Shown here piece after piece: positions 6,289-13,708 of a stretch of 13,708 bases of DNA. The notes beneath the pieces were generated by a model. It was not told the DNA's origin. It was given only the letters and a program-made list of their open reading frames with translations, and did not search any database. Position numbers and translations under genes: made by a program. Origin of the DNA: Pseudomonadota bacterium (lineage in GTDB: Bacteria; Myxococcota; UBA9042; PHBI01); assembly GCA_005772945.1 (NCBI GenBank), contig SXIE01000307.1:1-13708 (forward strand). The letters are read 5' to 3'. Position 1 is the first letter of the stretch. Each line of letters opens with the position of its first letter.

Positions 6289-6581
6289 GACCGCTTCTCC
6301 AGCGCGTCCATCACGCGCAGTGCGTCCCGCTCGACGAACTGCTTGAGGCCCAGGTAGTCCGACTCGGACAGCTTCCCGAGCGCGTACTCGTGTTCGAGAT
6401 CCTTGAGCTGCATGAGCAGGCGCGCCTTCTCGTCCTCGAGCGCAAAGCGGGACATATCGGCGTCGCCCTCGTCCTGCGCGTCACCCTTCTCCCACCCGAG
6501 GCCCAGCCGGTAGACCCACAAGACGGCCGCGATCAAGACGATCGCGAACAGCGGTATCAAGACGTACGACCAGGCACTCAC
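6285..6581 (-). CDS. Short CcmI-like membrane protein
   Basis: This is a 98-residue protein. The start is a GTG at 6581, with AAGGG about eight bases upstream, 12 bases after the ccmF stop. Residues about 5-25 form a membrane helix, then an acidic linker. Residues 45-98 form a charged helix with LMQLKDLEHEYALGKLSESDY, which resembles the cytoplasmic coiled coil of the CcmI N-terminal domain. Full-length CcmI (apocytochrome chaperone) has a second helix and a periplasmic TPR domain; both are missing here. A short regulator or scaffold of the CcmF complex is the likeliest role. The CcmI link rests on the motif and on gene position. Confidence 0.75.
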   Translation of the reverse strand: MSAWSYVLIPLFAIVLIAAVLWVYRLGLGWEKGDAQDEGDADMSRFALEDEKARLLMQLKDLEHEYALGKLSESDYLGLKQFVERDALRVMDALEKRS

Positions 6582-6593
6582 AGGCGATACCCT

Positions 6594-9500
6594 TCACCCA
6601 TCGTAGACCTCGAGCTCGTCCTCGAGACGCGCCCGCTCCGCCGCCGACAGCCCCGCCGTCGCGGCCCCCAGCTGCTCGCGCCCGACAGGCACCTCGGCCC
6701 GCCGCCGCGCGCGCTTCATCCCGCGCACGACGATGAACGCGATGGTGGCCACCACGAGCGCGCTGATGGCAATCGGCAGACCGTAGCTCGCCGCCTTCTC
6801 GTTCGAGGTCTGCAGCTCGTAGGGCTGCCAGGGTACGCCCGCGTGCGCCTGCCCTTGCGGCAGCGCGCTCTCGCCGGCGACGTAATAGAGGAAGACCTGC
6901 TCGCGCGGCACGCCGGCCGCCAGCTGCCGCCGGAACTCCGAGAGCCAGATCGTCTTGACGTGACACGTCGCGCGCGTCTGCTCGAACGTCATCGGGTACT
7001 CGGCCGGGCACGTGTTGCGCGTGGTCTTCACCAGCGCCATGAACGCGTCGTGGTCGGCGCGCAGCCGCGCCTCCCAGGTCGGATCGAGCTCGACGAGTTT
7101 CTTGTACACCTCGTATTTCGCGCGCCCCGATTTCTGGAGCTCGAGCGCTTGGCGCGTGAACAGATCGCTCACCGCGGCGCGATCCGAGTCCGCGCGCGGG
7201 CACGCGCACGCCGGCTCGCTCAGCGCCGGTACGCTCATGGCCTGCGCGCCCTCCTTCGCGGACGCTTGCACGCAGGCGCAATCGAGTTGCACCAGCACGT
7301 CCTGCAGACGCGCCTCGGCCGTCTCGCCCGCCGGGGGCCGGAACCCGACCGGCTCCGGCATCGACTGCGCGCGCGCCTCGCCGCCGCTCGCGAGCATCGC
7401 CGCCGCCACCCCGCCCGCCGTGAGCCACACCAAGAGCGCCCCCGGTGGATCGGGGATGTCCTTGCCACGCGACACGAACGACGCGAGCGTCCGGCCAAGC
7501 CAGCGCGGCGTCAGGCAGATGACCCCGCCGATCATGAGCAACAGCCCGCCGATCCACAGGAAATTGACCAGCGGGAAGATGACGACCATCGTCTTGACGT
7601 AGGGCTTGGACATGCCCATGCCCATCTCGGGCATCATCGAGACGTACACATCGATGAAGAAGACCGCCTGCGAGATCGCCACCTCGCTCGTGGCCTCGCC
7701 CTTCTTCGGGTAGTAGCGCGACTCGGGCACGAGGACCTGCCCCGAGCCCCGATCGACCACCGTGACCGCGCCCTCCTCGGGCTCGTCGAGCACCGCGAGC
7801 ACCCACTCGGGGACGTTCGCCGACGCGAGGCGCGCGCGGAACTGCTGCTGACCGGCCGGCGTCTCGAACGTGAGGCGCATCCGCGGCGACCCGGCGCGCA
7901 AGGTCACCTTGACGTGCAGATCACTCGCCTCGAGCGCCTCCTTGGCGGCCCGCAGCTTGTCGATGGCGCTCATGGGGACGGCCTCGAGGAGCCCGATATC
8001 GGCGACCTCCCAGACCTCCGAGTTGTGGGCCTTGTCGTCGCCGACGCGCACGAACTCCTTCGGCATGGTGCGCGCCAAGAAGGCGTCGGTCATCAGCTTG
8101 AGGCGCTCGGCCGGGTCCTTGAAGTGGACCGTCATCTGCGGCCCGTCCCAGGCCGTGCGCACGTGGAAGGCGCCGGTCTTGCGCTCGTCGAGCCAGCCGC
8201 GCAGGCGCTCGATCGAGTCCTCGCTGACGGTCGCGTGGATCGGCATCAAGACGAACGTGGCGCTCGTGATGACGCACCCGTCCGCCTCGGAGTAGTGGCG
8301 GTCGCGGGCGACCAGCGTGAGCGCCTGGTCCGACACGACGTGGGTCTGGCCGAGCGCGATCGGATACCCCTTCTCCTCGGTCTTGAACGCCTTGCCCGTG
8401 AAGGCCAGGAACAAGAACACGATACCGATGTGGACGACATAGCCGCCGTAGCGCCGCGGGTTCTTGAAGAGGACCACGAAGAGGTTGCCGAAGTAGCCGC
8501 CCGCGCCGTGCGCGACGCGCGCCTTCGAGGCGAGATGAAACTCGCGCGCGACCGAGAGGAGCACGAACCCGCAGCACCAGTACGTGATGAGGGTGATCCA
8601 GTCCGAGGTGGCGAGCTGCGAGGCCCAGAGCGAGTACGCATCCCCGAAGTCGAGGCCGTAGATCCGCTTCAGAGAATCGACCGCGTAGTAGATCGCGATG
8701 CCCGTGCACACGAACGTGATGAGGCTGCCCCACGCCAGCGGCCACAGGAAGTTCTTCCTGAAGTTGCGAGCGGTCGCGCGACGCCACGAGATGAGCGGCC
8801 CGATGCCCAAGAGGAAGAGCATCGCCAGGCCGATCGGGACGAAGACCTCGTTGAACTTCGCCTCGTCCCAGACGATCGGCTGGTCCAGGCCCAGGACGTC
8901 CCGGACGGCCTCGGACTCGGTGATCTTGCCCATCAGCGTGCCGTAGAGCGTGATGAAGGCCGCAAACAGGAAGACGACGTTGTTGAGGATGAACATGCTC
9001 TCGCGCGAGAGCAGCGACTCGACGTGTGCCTCGGATTTGAGCGCGCGCCAGCGCCACGCGATCAGCACGAACGCGAAGGCGGCGATGGCGATGAGGTAGA
9101 CGAGGAAGTAGCTCTTGAGCTCGGACTCCGCGAACGCATGGATGCTCGCGATGAGCTGGCTGCGGGTGAGGAACGTCCCGAAGATCGTGAGGATGAACGT
9201 GAGCGCCAGGAGGATGACGTTCCAGCGCTTGAGCATCCCGCGGCGCTCTTGGATCATGACCGAGTGGAGGAACGCCGTCGCCGTGAACCACGGAATGAAG
9301 CCGGCGTTCTCGACCGGATCCCACATCCACCAGAAGCCCCAGCCGATCTCCATGTAGGCCCAGCGCGCGCCGAGCAGGAGACCGACCGAGAGGAAGATCC
9401 ACGAGACGATGGTCCAGCGTCGCGTGTCCTGGATCCATTGGTCGTCGAGCCGCTTGGTGATGAGAGCGGCCATACCGAAGGCAAAGGGGATCGTGAAGAG

Positions 9501-10049
9501 GATGTAGCCGGTCAGCAAGGATGGCGGATGGAACGCCATCACCGGATTCTGGAGCAGCGCGTTGAGACCCTCGCCGTTAGCCGGCTTGGACTCGGCCATC
9601 CAGGTGTCGAAGGGGCTGGTCTGGAAGACCATGAGGATGAGGAAGAACAAAATGGCGGCGGCCAGGATGGCCACGACCCAACTCAGGTACTCGGGCGAGC
9701 GGTCCCGCTGACGGGCGCGCACCGCGATGTTCGAGAAGATCGCCAGCGACAGGACCCAGAAGAGGAGCGCGCCGCGCTCGCCACCCCAAAAGGAGGCCAG
9801 CAGATAGATCGTCGGCATCTCGCGGTCCGAGTAGTGCGCGACGTAGCTGTTGCCGAAGTCGTGGGTGACGAAGCTGTGCGTCAGGATGATGGACATCGCG
9901 ACCGCGAGGAAGGCCACGCCGAGGAGGCCGTAGCGCGCGGCGCGCATCCAGGCGGCTTGGCGCTGGACCGCCCCGTAGATGGCCGTCAGACACGTCGCGA
10001 CCGTCGCGAGCAGCGTCAAGACGAGCAGGAACTGACCGATCGCTTGCAT
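6594..10049 (-). CDS. ccmF: Giant CcmF heme lyase with C-terminal Cys-rich CcmH-like module
   Basis: This 1151-residue polytopic membrane protein attaches heme to apocytochrome c. Typical CcmF is about 650 residues. The core is clear: WGGERGALLFW near residue 88, the heme-handling motif WGFWWMWDP at 237-245, and all four conserved histidines, His174 (FHPP), His262, His304 and His540, matching E. coli 173, 261, 303 and 491. The periplasmic domain after about residue 555 is enlarged and contains two copies of a motif HVxxxxxGxxMxxxFxxPA at about 629-647 and 712-732. After the usual final CcmF helix (about 830-850) comes a second signal-like helix (about 868-890). A periplasmic segment with Cys924, 926, 948, 950, 1014 and 1029 follows, then a helix at about 1091-1110 and a cytoplasmic tail. 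The stretch with LAAGVPREQVFLYYV looks like CcmH after its CXXC, but LRCxxC itself is absent. It starts 3 bases after the ccmE stop. Confidence 0.92.
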   Translation of the reverse strand: MQAIGQFLLVLTLLATVATCLTAIYGAVQRQAAWMRAARYGLLGVAFLAVAMSIILTHSFVTHDFGNSYVAHYSDREMPTIYLLASFWGGERGALLFWVLSLAIFSNIAVRARQRDRSPEYLSWVVAILAAAILFFLILMVFQTSPFDTWMAESKPANGEGLNALLQNPVMAFHPPSLLTGYILFTIPFAFGMAALITKRLDDQWIQDTRRWTIVSWIFLSVGLLLGARWAYMEIGWGFWWMWDPVENAGFIPWFTATAFLHSVMIQERRGMLKRWNVILLALTFILTIFGTFLTRSQLIASIHAFAESELKSYFLVYLIAIAAFAFVLIAWRWRALKSEAHVESLLSRESMFILNNVVFLFAAFITLYGTLMGKITESEAVRDVLGLDQPIVWDEAKFNEVFVPIGLAMLFLLGIGPLISWRRATARNFRKNFLWPLAWGSLITFVCTGIAIYYAVDSLKRIYGLDFGDAYSLWASQLATSDWITLITYWCCGFVLLSVAREFHLASKARVAHGAGGYFGNLFVVLFKNPRRYGGYVVHIGIVFLFLAFTGKAFKTEEKGYPIALGQTHVVSDQALTLVARDRHYSEADGCVITSATFVLMPIHATVSEDSIERLRGWLDERKTGAFHVRTAWDGPQMTVHFKDPAERLKLMTDAFLARTMPKEFVRVGDDKAHNSEVWEVADIGLLEAVPMSAIDKLRAAKEALEASDLHVKVTLRAGSPRMRLTFETPAGQQQFRARLASANVPEWVLAVLDEPEEGAVTVVDRGSGQVLVPESRYYPKKGEATSEVAISQAVFFIDVYVSMMPEMGMGMSKPYVKTMVVIFPLVNFLWIGGLLLMIGGVICLTPRWLGRTLASFVSRGKDIPDPPGALLVWLTAGGVAAAMLASGGEARAQSMPEPVGFRPPAGETAEARLQDVLVQLDCACVQASAKEGAQAMSVPALSEPACACPRADSDRAAVSDLFTRQALELQKSGRAKYEVYKKLVELDPTWEARLRADHDAFMALVKTTRNTCPAEYPMTFEQTRATCHVKTIWLSEFRRQLAAGVPREQVFLYYVAGESALPQGQAHAGVPWQPYELQTSNEKAASYGLPIAISALVVATIAFIVVRGMKRARRRAEVPVGREQLGAATAGLSAAERARLEDELEVYDG

Positions 10050-10052
10050 GGA

Positions 10053-10604
10053 TCAGTTCGCCGCCTCGGCGGCCCCGCCGTATTCCATCTCATTCGACGC
10101 GCTGCCGCCCACGCCCTTGCCCTCTTCTTGATACTTCGAGGGACACTTCACGGTGAGGCGCGTGCAGAGCAGGCTCCCATCGGCCTGGATCACGCCTTCG
10201 GCGATGCAGCTGCGACCCTCTTTGTAGGCGTCGGGGACGGCGTCGCGGAAGACGACGTTCAGGCGGTGGGCCTTGTCGTCGACGATGGCGAAGTGCGTCT
10301 CGGTCTTGCCGCCCGTGGCCACCGACTTGGTCGAGCCATCGGCGATCGTGCCGAGCACGCGCACCTTCTGGTTCGCGAACTTTGCCGGCGCCTCGGCGAT
10401 GGCCGAGATTTCGAGCGCGTACTGCCCGCCGGAGGCGGTCGCGACGACCACCAGCCCCGCGCCGACCACGACGACGAGCAGGACGAAGATGCCGAACGGG
10501 AAGCGTTTTGGGGGCTGGTTCGCGAAGGCCCGGCCTGGCCCGTCAGGGCCCTTGCCGGGCTGCCCGCGATCCTCGGCGCGGCGGGGTCTGTCTTGGGGTT
10601 CCAT
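10053..10604 (-). CDS. ccmE: Heme chaperone CcmE, Cys-type variant
   Basis: This is a 183-residue periplasmic heme chaperone. After a polar cytoplasmic N-terminus it has one membrane anchor at about residues 37-55 (FGIFVLLVVVVGAGLVVVA), then the OB-fold domain with the family's VRVLGTIADGS and AIVDDKAHRLNVVFRDAVPDAYKEG. The covalent heme-binding site is Cys154 in CPSKY (154-158), where most CcmE have HxxxY. Tyr158 keeps the axial-ligand position. Cys133 and Cys147 are two further cysteines. The ATG at 10604 has AGGAGG six bases upstream; an ATG at 10610 would touch the ribosome-binding site and is unlikely. It follows moaA directly and precedes ccmF by 3 bases. Confidence 0.95.
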   Translation of the reverse strand: MEPQDRPRRAEDRGQPGKGPDGPGRAFANQPPKRFPFGIFVLLVVVVGAGLVVVATASGGQYALEISAIAEAPAKFANQKVRVLGTIADGSTKSVATGGKTETHFAIVDDKAHRLNVVFRDAVPDAYKEGRSCIAEGVIQADGSLLCTRLTVKCPSKYQEEGKGVGGSASNEMEYGGAAEAAN

Positions 10605-10606
10605 CG

Positions 10607-11761
10607 TCATCCTCCTGTGATGCTCATGGATTGTCGGGTCGCGAGGCCTTCCACGAAACGGTGCCCGGGGCTCTTGCCCCATAGCGCGTCCGCGATGACC
10701 TCGGCGAGGTCGGAGTCGCTTGCACCTTGACGCAAACGATCGCGCAGCGAAAGGCTCCCCGGATACGCTAGACACTCTTGCAGCGTTCCGACCGCAGTGA
10801 GCCGCACGCGATTGCAGGTGCTGCAAAAATTGTGGCTCAGCGCGGAAACGAAGCCGACCTGCACCGGAGGCCCGCCCCGCACGGGGGTCAGCCACGCATG
10901 GCGCGCGGGGCCGCCGCCGACGACGCCCTCGCCCTTCGCGAAATCGCCCAACGGGGCGAGCGTGAAGTCACGCGCGAGGCGCGCCATCATCTGGGCGGTC
11001 GATACAAAGGATGCGTCCGACCAGAAACCGTCGACGCCGATCGGCATGAACTCGATGAAGCGCGGGAGGTAGCCATGCTCGGCGGCGAAGGTGACGAGGC
11101 CGGCGAGCTCGTCGTCGTTGTGCCCGCCGATGACGACGGTGTTGAGCTTGATGGGGCCGAGGCCGGCGGCCTGCGCGGCCTCGAGGCCGGCGAGCACGCG
11201 GCCGAGCGCGCCGGTGCGCGTGATGCGCTCGAAGCGCGCCGGGTCGAGCGAGTCGAGGCTGACGTTCACGCGCGTGAGGCCGGCGTCGGCGAGCGGGCGG
11301 GCAAGCTCGGCGAGCTGGTGGCCGTTGGTCGAGAGGGCGACGTCGTCGATCTCGGGGATGGCGGCGATTCCGGCGACGAGGCGCACGACGTCGCGACGGA
11401 GCAGCGGCTCGCCGCCGGTGAGGCGCACGCGCGTGACGCCGAGCGTCGCGAAGACGCGCGTCAGGCGGATGAGTTCCTCGTACGTGAGGACCTCGGCGCG
11501 CGGCGTGAACGCGAGCCCCTCCTCGGGCATGCAGTAGACGCAACGGTAGCTGCAGCGATCGGTCACCGACAGGCGCAGATAGCGGACGGCGCGGCGCTGG
11601 CCGTCCACGAGCGCAGCGGGCATGGGGGGCATGACGGGCGCGCCGGACTCGTGCCGACGCCCGAGCGCGAGTGCGCCGAGGGGGACGACGGTCGCTCGGG
11701 CAGCCGCTTCGCGGCCTTCGGAAGCGACGGTCGCTCGGGCGGTCTGGGTCGGCGCGCTCAT
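10607..11761 (-). CDS. moaA: GTP 3',8-cyclase MoaA (radical SAM)
   Basis: MoaA makes 3',8-cyclo-GTP from GTP, the first step of molybdenum cofactor synthesis, in the cytoplasm. With the ATG at 11761 it has 384 residues. The radical-SAM cluster motif CX3CX2C is at Cys70, 74 and 77 (CSYRCVYCMP), preceded by YLRLSVTDR. The second 4Fe-4S cluster motif CX2CX13C is at Cys313, 316 and 330. LTGGEPLLR and the C-terminal Gly-Gly are present. The start is uncertain. No candidate has a good ribosome-binding site. Family length (about 330-340) favours an ATG at 11632, but the extra 43 codons keep the GC-rich third-position bias of coding sequence. A 16-bp direct repeat lies in this extension. It overlaps the ccmE ribosome-binding site, so co-transcription with the ccm genes is likely. 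Confidence 0.95.
   Translation of the reverse strand: MSAPTQTARATVASEGREAAARATVVPLGALALGRRHESGAPVMPPMPAALVDGQRRAVRYLRLSVTDRCSYRCVYCMPEEGLAFTPRAEVLTYEELIRLTRVFATLGVTRVRLTGGEPLLRRDVVRLVAGIAAIPEIDDVALSTNGHQLAELARPLADAGLTRVNVSLDSLDPARFERITRTGALGRVLAGLEAAQAAGLGPIKLNTVVIGGHNDDELAGLVTFAAEHGYLPRFIEFMPIGVDGFWSDASFVSTAQMMARLARDFTLAPLGDFAKGEGVVGGGPARHAWLTPVRGGPPVQVGFVSALSHNFCSTCNRVRLTAVGTLQECLAYPGSLSLRDRLRQGASDSDLAEVIADALWGKSPGHRFVEGLATRQSMSITGG
10611..10616 (-). promoter_or_regulatory. ccmE ribosome-binding site inside the moaA 3' end
   Basis: AGGAGG on the minus strand is the Shine-Dalgarno site for the ccmE ATG at 10604, with six-base spacing. The same bases form part of the last two sense codons of moaA (GGA GGA), which encode the functionally required C-terminal Gly-Gly of MoaA. 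It decides the ccmE start: the alternative ATG at 10610 directly abuts it. Confidence 0.8.
11686..11740. repeat. 16-bp direct repeat in the moaA N-terminal extension
   Basis: CGACGGTCGCTCGGGC occurs at 11686-11701 and again at 11725-11740, 39 bases apart, an exact number of codons. On the coding strand it gives the peptide ARATV twice. It lies in the non-conserved 5' part of moaA, or upstream of the gene if the 11632 start is used. Confidence 0.8.
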
Positions 11762-11886
11762 CGAGGGCAACCTAGGCCGGGCGTGCGGCAGAGGCAAGCG
11801 TTCGATGCGAGGCGGCGCACGCACGTCCCGTCGGGCTCACGGTGGGCGGCGTGTGGCCCGCTCAGCCGCGCGGAATCAGCGTGGAA
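11762..11886. other. Intergenic region upstream of moaA
   Basis: This is a 125-base gap after the transglycosylase stop. It holds a small direct repeat GGAATCAG (11871-11878 and 11883-11890, the second copy crossing the stop). I see no convincing promoter, terminator or RNA gene. A promoter for moaA-ccm could lie here, but no clear consensus is visible. Confidence 0.4.
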
Positions 11887-13708
11887 TCAGTAGTTCGGGC
11901 CGTCCCCGAGCTCGGCGCGAATCGCGTTCGTCACGTAGGTGTGGGCCTCGCCGTGATACACGCGGCGGTAGGCTCCGATGTATTCGATGACGCGCTTGGC
12001 GTAGTTGCGGGCCTCCCCGTACGGGATGTCCTCGATGAACAGGTCCATCGTGATGTTCTTGCCGCGGGCGAGGAGCCACGAGGCGACGCGGTGCGGACCC
12101 GCATTGTAGGCGGCCGCGGCGAGGGGTTCCTGGCCGCCGAAGCGACTCAGGAGGCGCGCCAGGTAGTAGCCGCCGAAGTACACCGAGAGGGCGGGATCCA
12201 AGAGCGCCTCGGGCGCGAAGTCGAGGTAGCCGAGCTCGCGCGCGAGGTGCGCGCCGGTGCTCGGGATGACCTGGACGAGCCCGTAGGCGGAGGCCACGCT
12301 GACGGCGCCCGGGTGGAAGGCGCTCTCGACGGTCATGATGGCGTAGACGAAGTAGGGCGGCAGGCCGAACTGGCGCGTGAGGGGCTCGACGACGTTGCGG
12401 TAGGCGATCGGGAGCAGGCGCTTGCCGTCGGGTGAATCGAGCAGCGCGGGGGTGAGGGACCATTGGTTCTCCACGACCGAGCGGCGGATGCCGTAGGGGT
12501 CCGCGACGAGGCGCTGGACGGTGCGGAGCTCCTCACGGATCGGTTTCGCGTCGCGCCGGAACGCCGCGACCTGGCGCGCGTCGCGGCGCCCGGGGTCGCG
12601 CATCGAGGCGCCGCCGCGAGCGCGTGGGGACTGGCGATTGTCGAGAAGATCCGAGCGCGCGCGCGCCGTGACGACGCCGCCGGAGCGTAGGGCGCGCAGA
12701 TCCATGTCGACCACGCGCAGCTCGGCGACGACCGCGGCCGTGTCGCCGAGGCGCGCGAGCTCGGCGGCGCGGCGGGCCTCCTCGGTCGAGGCACCCCAGT
12801 GGGTGGCGAAGGCGGCGGCGGCGGCCTCGATCTCGGCGAACGGGGCCGGCACGGGCGCCTGGTCGAACGCGGCCGTGAGGCTCGGCGCGCTCCAGCGGAC
12901 GGTCGAGGCGTAATGCGTGAGGGCCACGTCCTTGGCGGTCCTCGGCACCGTCGGCGGGGGCACGGGCACGTCGGGCGGCTCGGTCTTATCGAGCTCCTGC
13001 AGGCGCGACCATGCTTGGTGTGCGTAATAATCGGCCGGGGCGTCGTCGACGATCGCCTGCCAAACGGCGCGCGCGCGGTCGGCGTTCGTGCCGAGCTGGA
13101 CGGCGCGCCCGTACCAGTAGCGCTCGAAGAGCTGCTTGCGACCGCGGACGTTCGCGGACTTCACCCAGTGCTTGGCGGCGCGGTCGCCCTGCCCCATCCG
13201 AAGGAGGCACCAGACCATGCGCTCGGTGGCCTCGGCCTTCTTGCCGTTGGCCTTCTGGTAGGCGGCGTAGGCGTCGGACCAGCGGGCGAACTCGAAGTAG
13301 AGATCGCCGAGCGCGGTGAGGTAGGCCTTGCCCTTGCCGCCGTACTGCTTCTTGAGGGCGGCGACCGCTTGATCGAAGTTGCCTTCGTAGGCGAGGGCGC
13401 GGATCTGGCGCCACTGCGAGAGGCCCGGGCGGCCGCTCTGCTTGAGCTTCGCATGGAGCGCGAGCGCGTCGTCGAAGCGGAAGTTCTCCCAGGCGAGGTC
13501 GAGCTGGAGCCCGCCGGCCTTGAGGTAGACGTCGCGCTCGGCGGGGGTCGCGGGCTCGCGTTCGAGCCACGGCGCCAGCGCGGCCTCGGCGGCGTCGCAG
13601 CGGCGCTGCGCGATGAGGCTGGCGATGTCGGCGAGCGTGAGGCGCGGACGGAGCGCGGGCGCGAGGTCGACGCCGGCCATGGCGAGCGAGTCGCCGGCGA
13701 AGAGGCCC
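11887..13708 (-). CDS. Soluble lytic murein transglycosylase, Slt70-type (5' end outside window)
   Basis: This enzyme cleaves the MurNAc-GlcNAc bond of peptidoglycan to form 1,6-anhydro ends, in the periplasm. About 607 codons are visible and the frame is still open at the right edge. An ATG at 13680 exists but lacks a signal peptide, so the real start is probably beyond the window. The first ~400 residues are an Ala-rich, TPR-like helical superhelix as in Slt70. The C-terminal GH23 domain (from about residue 425, counted from the ATG at 13680) has the catalytic Glu452 in TVESAFHP, then ASAYGLVQVIPSTG, AAAAYNAGPHRVASWL and IPYGEARNYAKRV, all hallmark motifs. Its stop lies 125 bases upstream of moaA, so it may or may not share a transcript with it. 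Confidence 0.93.
   Translation of the reverse strand, partial: GLFAGDSLAMAGVDLAPALRPRLTLADIASLIAQRRCDAAEAALAPWLEREPATPAERDVYLKAGGLQLDLAWENFRFDDALALHAKLKQSGRPGLSQWRQIRALAYEGNFDQAVAALKKQYGGKGKAYLTALGDLYFEFARWSDAYAAYQKANGKKAEATERMVWCLLRMGQGDRAAKHWVKSANVRGRKQLFERYWYGRAVQLGTNADRARAVWQAIVDDAPADYYAHQAWSRLQELDKTEPPDVPVPPPTVPRTAKDVALTHYASTVRWSAPSLTAAFDQAPVPAPFAEIEAAAAAFATHWGASTEEARRAAELARLGDTAAVVAELRVVDMDLRALRSGGVVTARARSDLLDNRQSPRARGGASMRDPGRRDARQVAAFRRDAKPIREELRTVQRLVADPYGIRRSVVENQWSLTPALLDSPDGKRLLPIAYRNVVEPLTRQFGLPPYFVYAIMTVESAFHPGAVSVASAYGLVQVIPSTGAHLARELGYLDFAPEALLDPALSVYFGGYYLARLLSRFGGQEPLAAAAYNAGPHRVASWLLARGKNITMDLFIEDIPYGEARNYAKRVIEYIGAYRRVYHGEAHTYVTNAIRAELGDGPNY

Noticed and set aside
7200..7280. 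CxC pairs considered as a heme-binding CXXCH site
   Set aside because: No CXXCH occurs there. The spacing is CxC with no following His, so this is not a c-type cytochrome motif.
6594..10049. The possibility that the 1151-residue CcmF is an assembly error joining two genes
   Set aside because: The frame is continuous with consistent third-position bias and sensible helix/periplasm alternation through the junction. There is no homopolymer or repeat at the junction.
6135..10730. A 1531-codon open frame on the plus strand
   Set aside because: It is antisense to ccmF, ccmE and neighbours. It has the Arg/Glu/Asp/His-rich composition of a GC-rich shadow frame, with no domain or ribosome-binding site. 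The minus-strand genes carry clear motifs.
10778..11893. A 371-codon open frame on the plus strand
   Set aside because: It is antisense to moaA, whose radical SAM motifs are unmistakable.
1..13708. CRISPR arrays, insertion sequences, tRNA or rRNA genes
   Set aside because: No regularly spaced repeats, transposase motifs, terminal inverted repeats or cloverleaf sequences were seen on either strand.

Overview
The window is very GC-rich and gene-dense, with strong G/C bias at third codon positions. Lipobox signal peptides, a cytochrome c maturation (Ccm) cluster and a CcmE variant of the kind described in Desulfovibrio point to a Gram-negative bacterium of the former Deltaproteobacteria, perhaps Myxococcota. 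That placement is inferred; no rRNA or other marker is present.

Layout, left to right. At 3-392 (minus) is a small Pro-rich hypothetical protein. A roughly 290-base divergent spacer follows, with an 11-bp tandem repeat and a likely sigma70-type promoter. At 687-1016 (plus) is a small Cys-rich exported protein. It converges on a long minus-strand gene series across a 34/35-bp tandem repeat holding two small hairpins. From 10604 down to 1087 the minus strand reads as one tightly packed operon: ccmE, a giant ccmF with an extra C-terminal Cys-rich module, a short CcmI-like protein, a putative lipoprotein of unknown function, ccmA, ccmB, ccmC, a CcmD-like gene, a small membrane protein, and an exported calcium-loop/TPR protein. 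Junctions are overlaps of 1-4 bases or gaps of 3-27 bases, so translational coupling is likely. moaA (molybdenum cofactor synthesis) is directly upstream and overlaps the ccmE ribosome-binding site. Upstream of moaA is the 3' part of a Slt70-type lytic transglycosylase that runs off the right edge.

How it works together. CcmA and CcmB (ABC transporter parts), with CcmC and CcmD, load heme onto CcmE. CcmF then passes heme to apocytochromes. The CcmE heme ligand is Cys (CPSKY) rather than the usual His, as in the Desulfovibrio-type 'System I*'. No canonical CcmH (LRCxxC) and no CcmG thioredoxin is present. Instead CcmF carries a fused C-terminal domain with two CxC pairs and two further Cys, and a periplasmic insertion containing a degenerate repeated motif. 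This variant machine, with its uncharacterised accessory proteins, is the most notable content. A nine-C tract between the last two genes is a second item of interest, because a one-base slip would fuse them.
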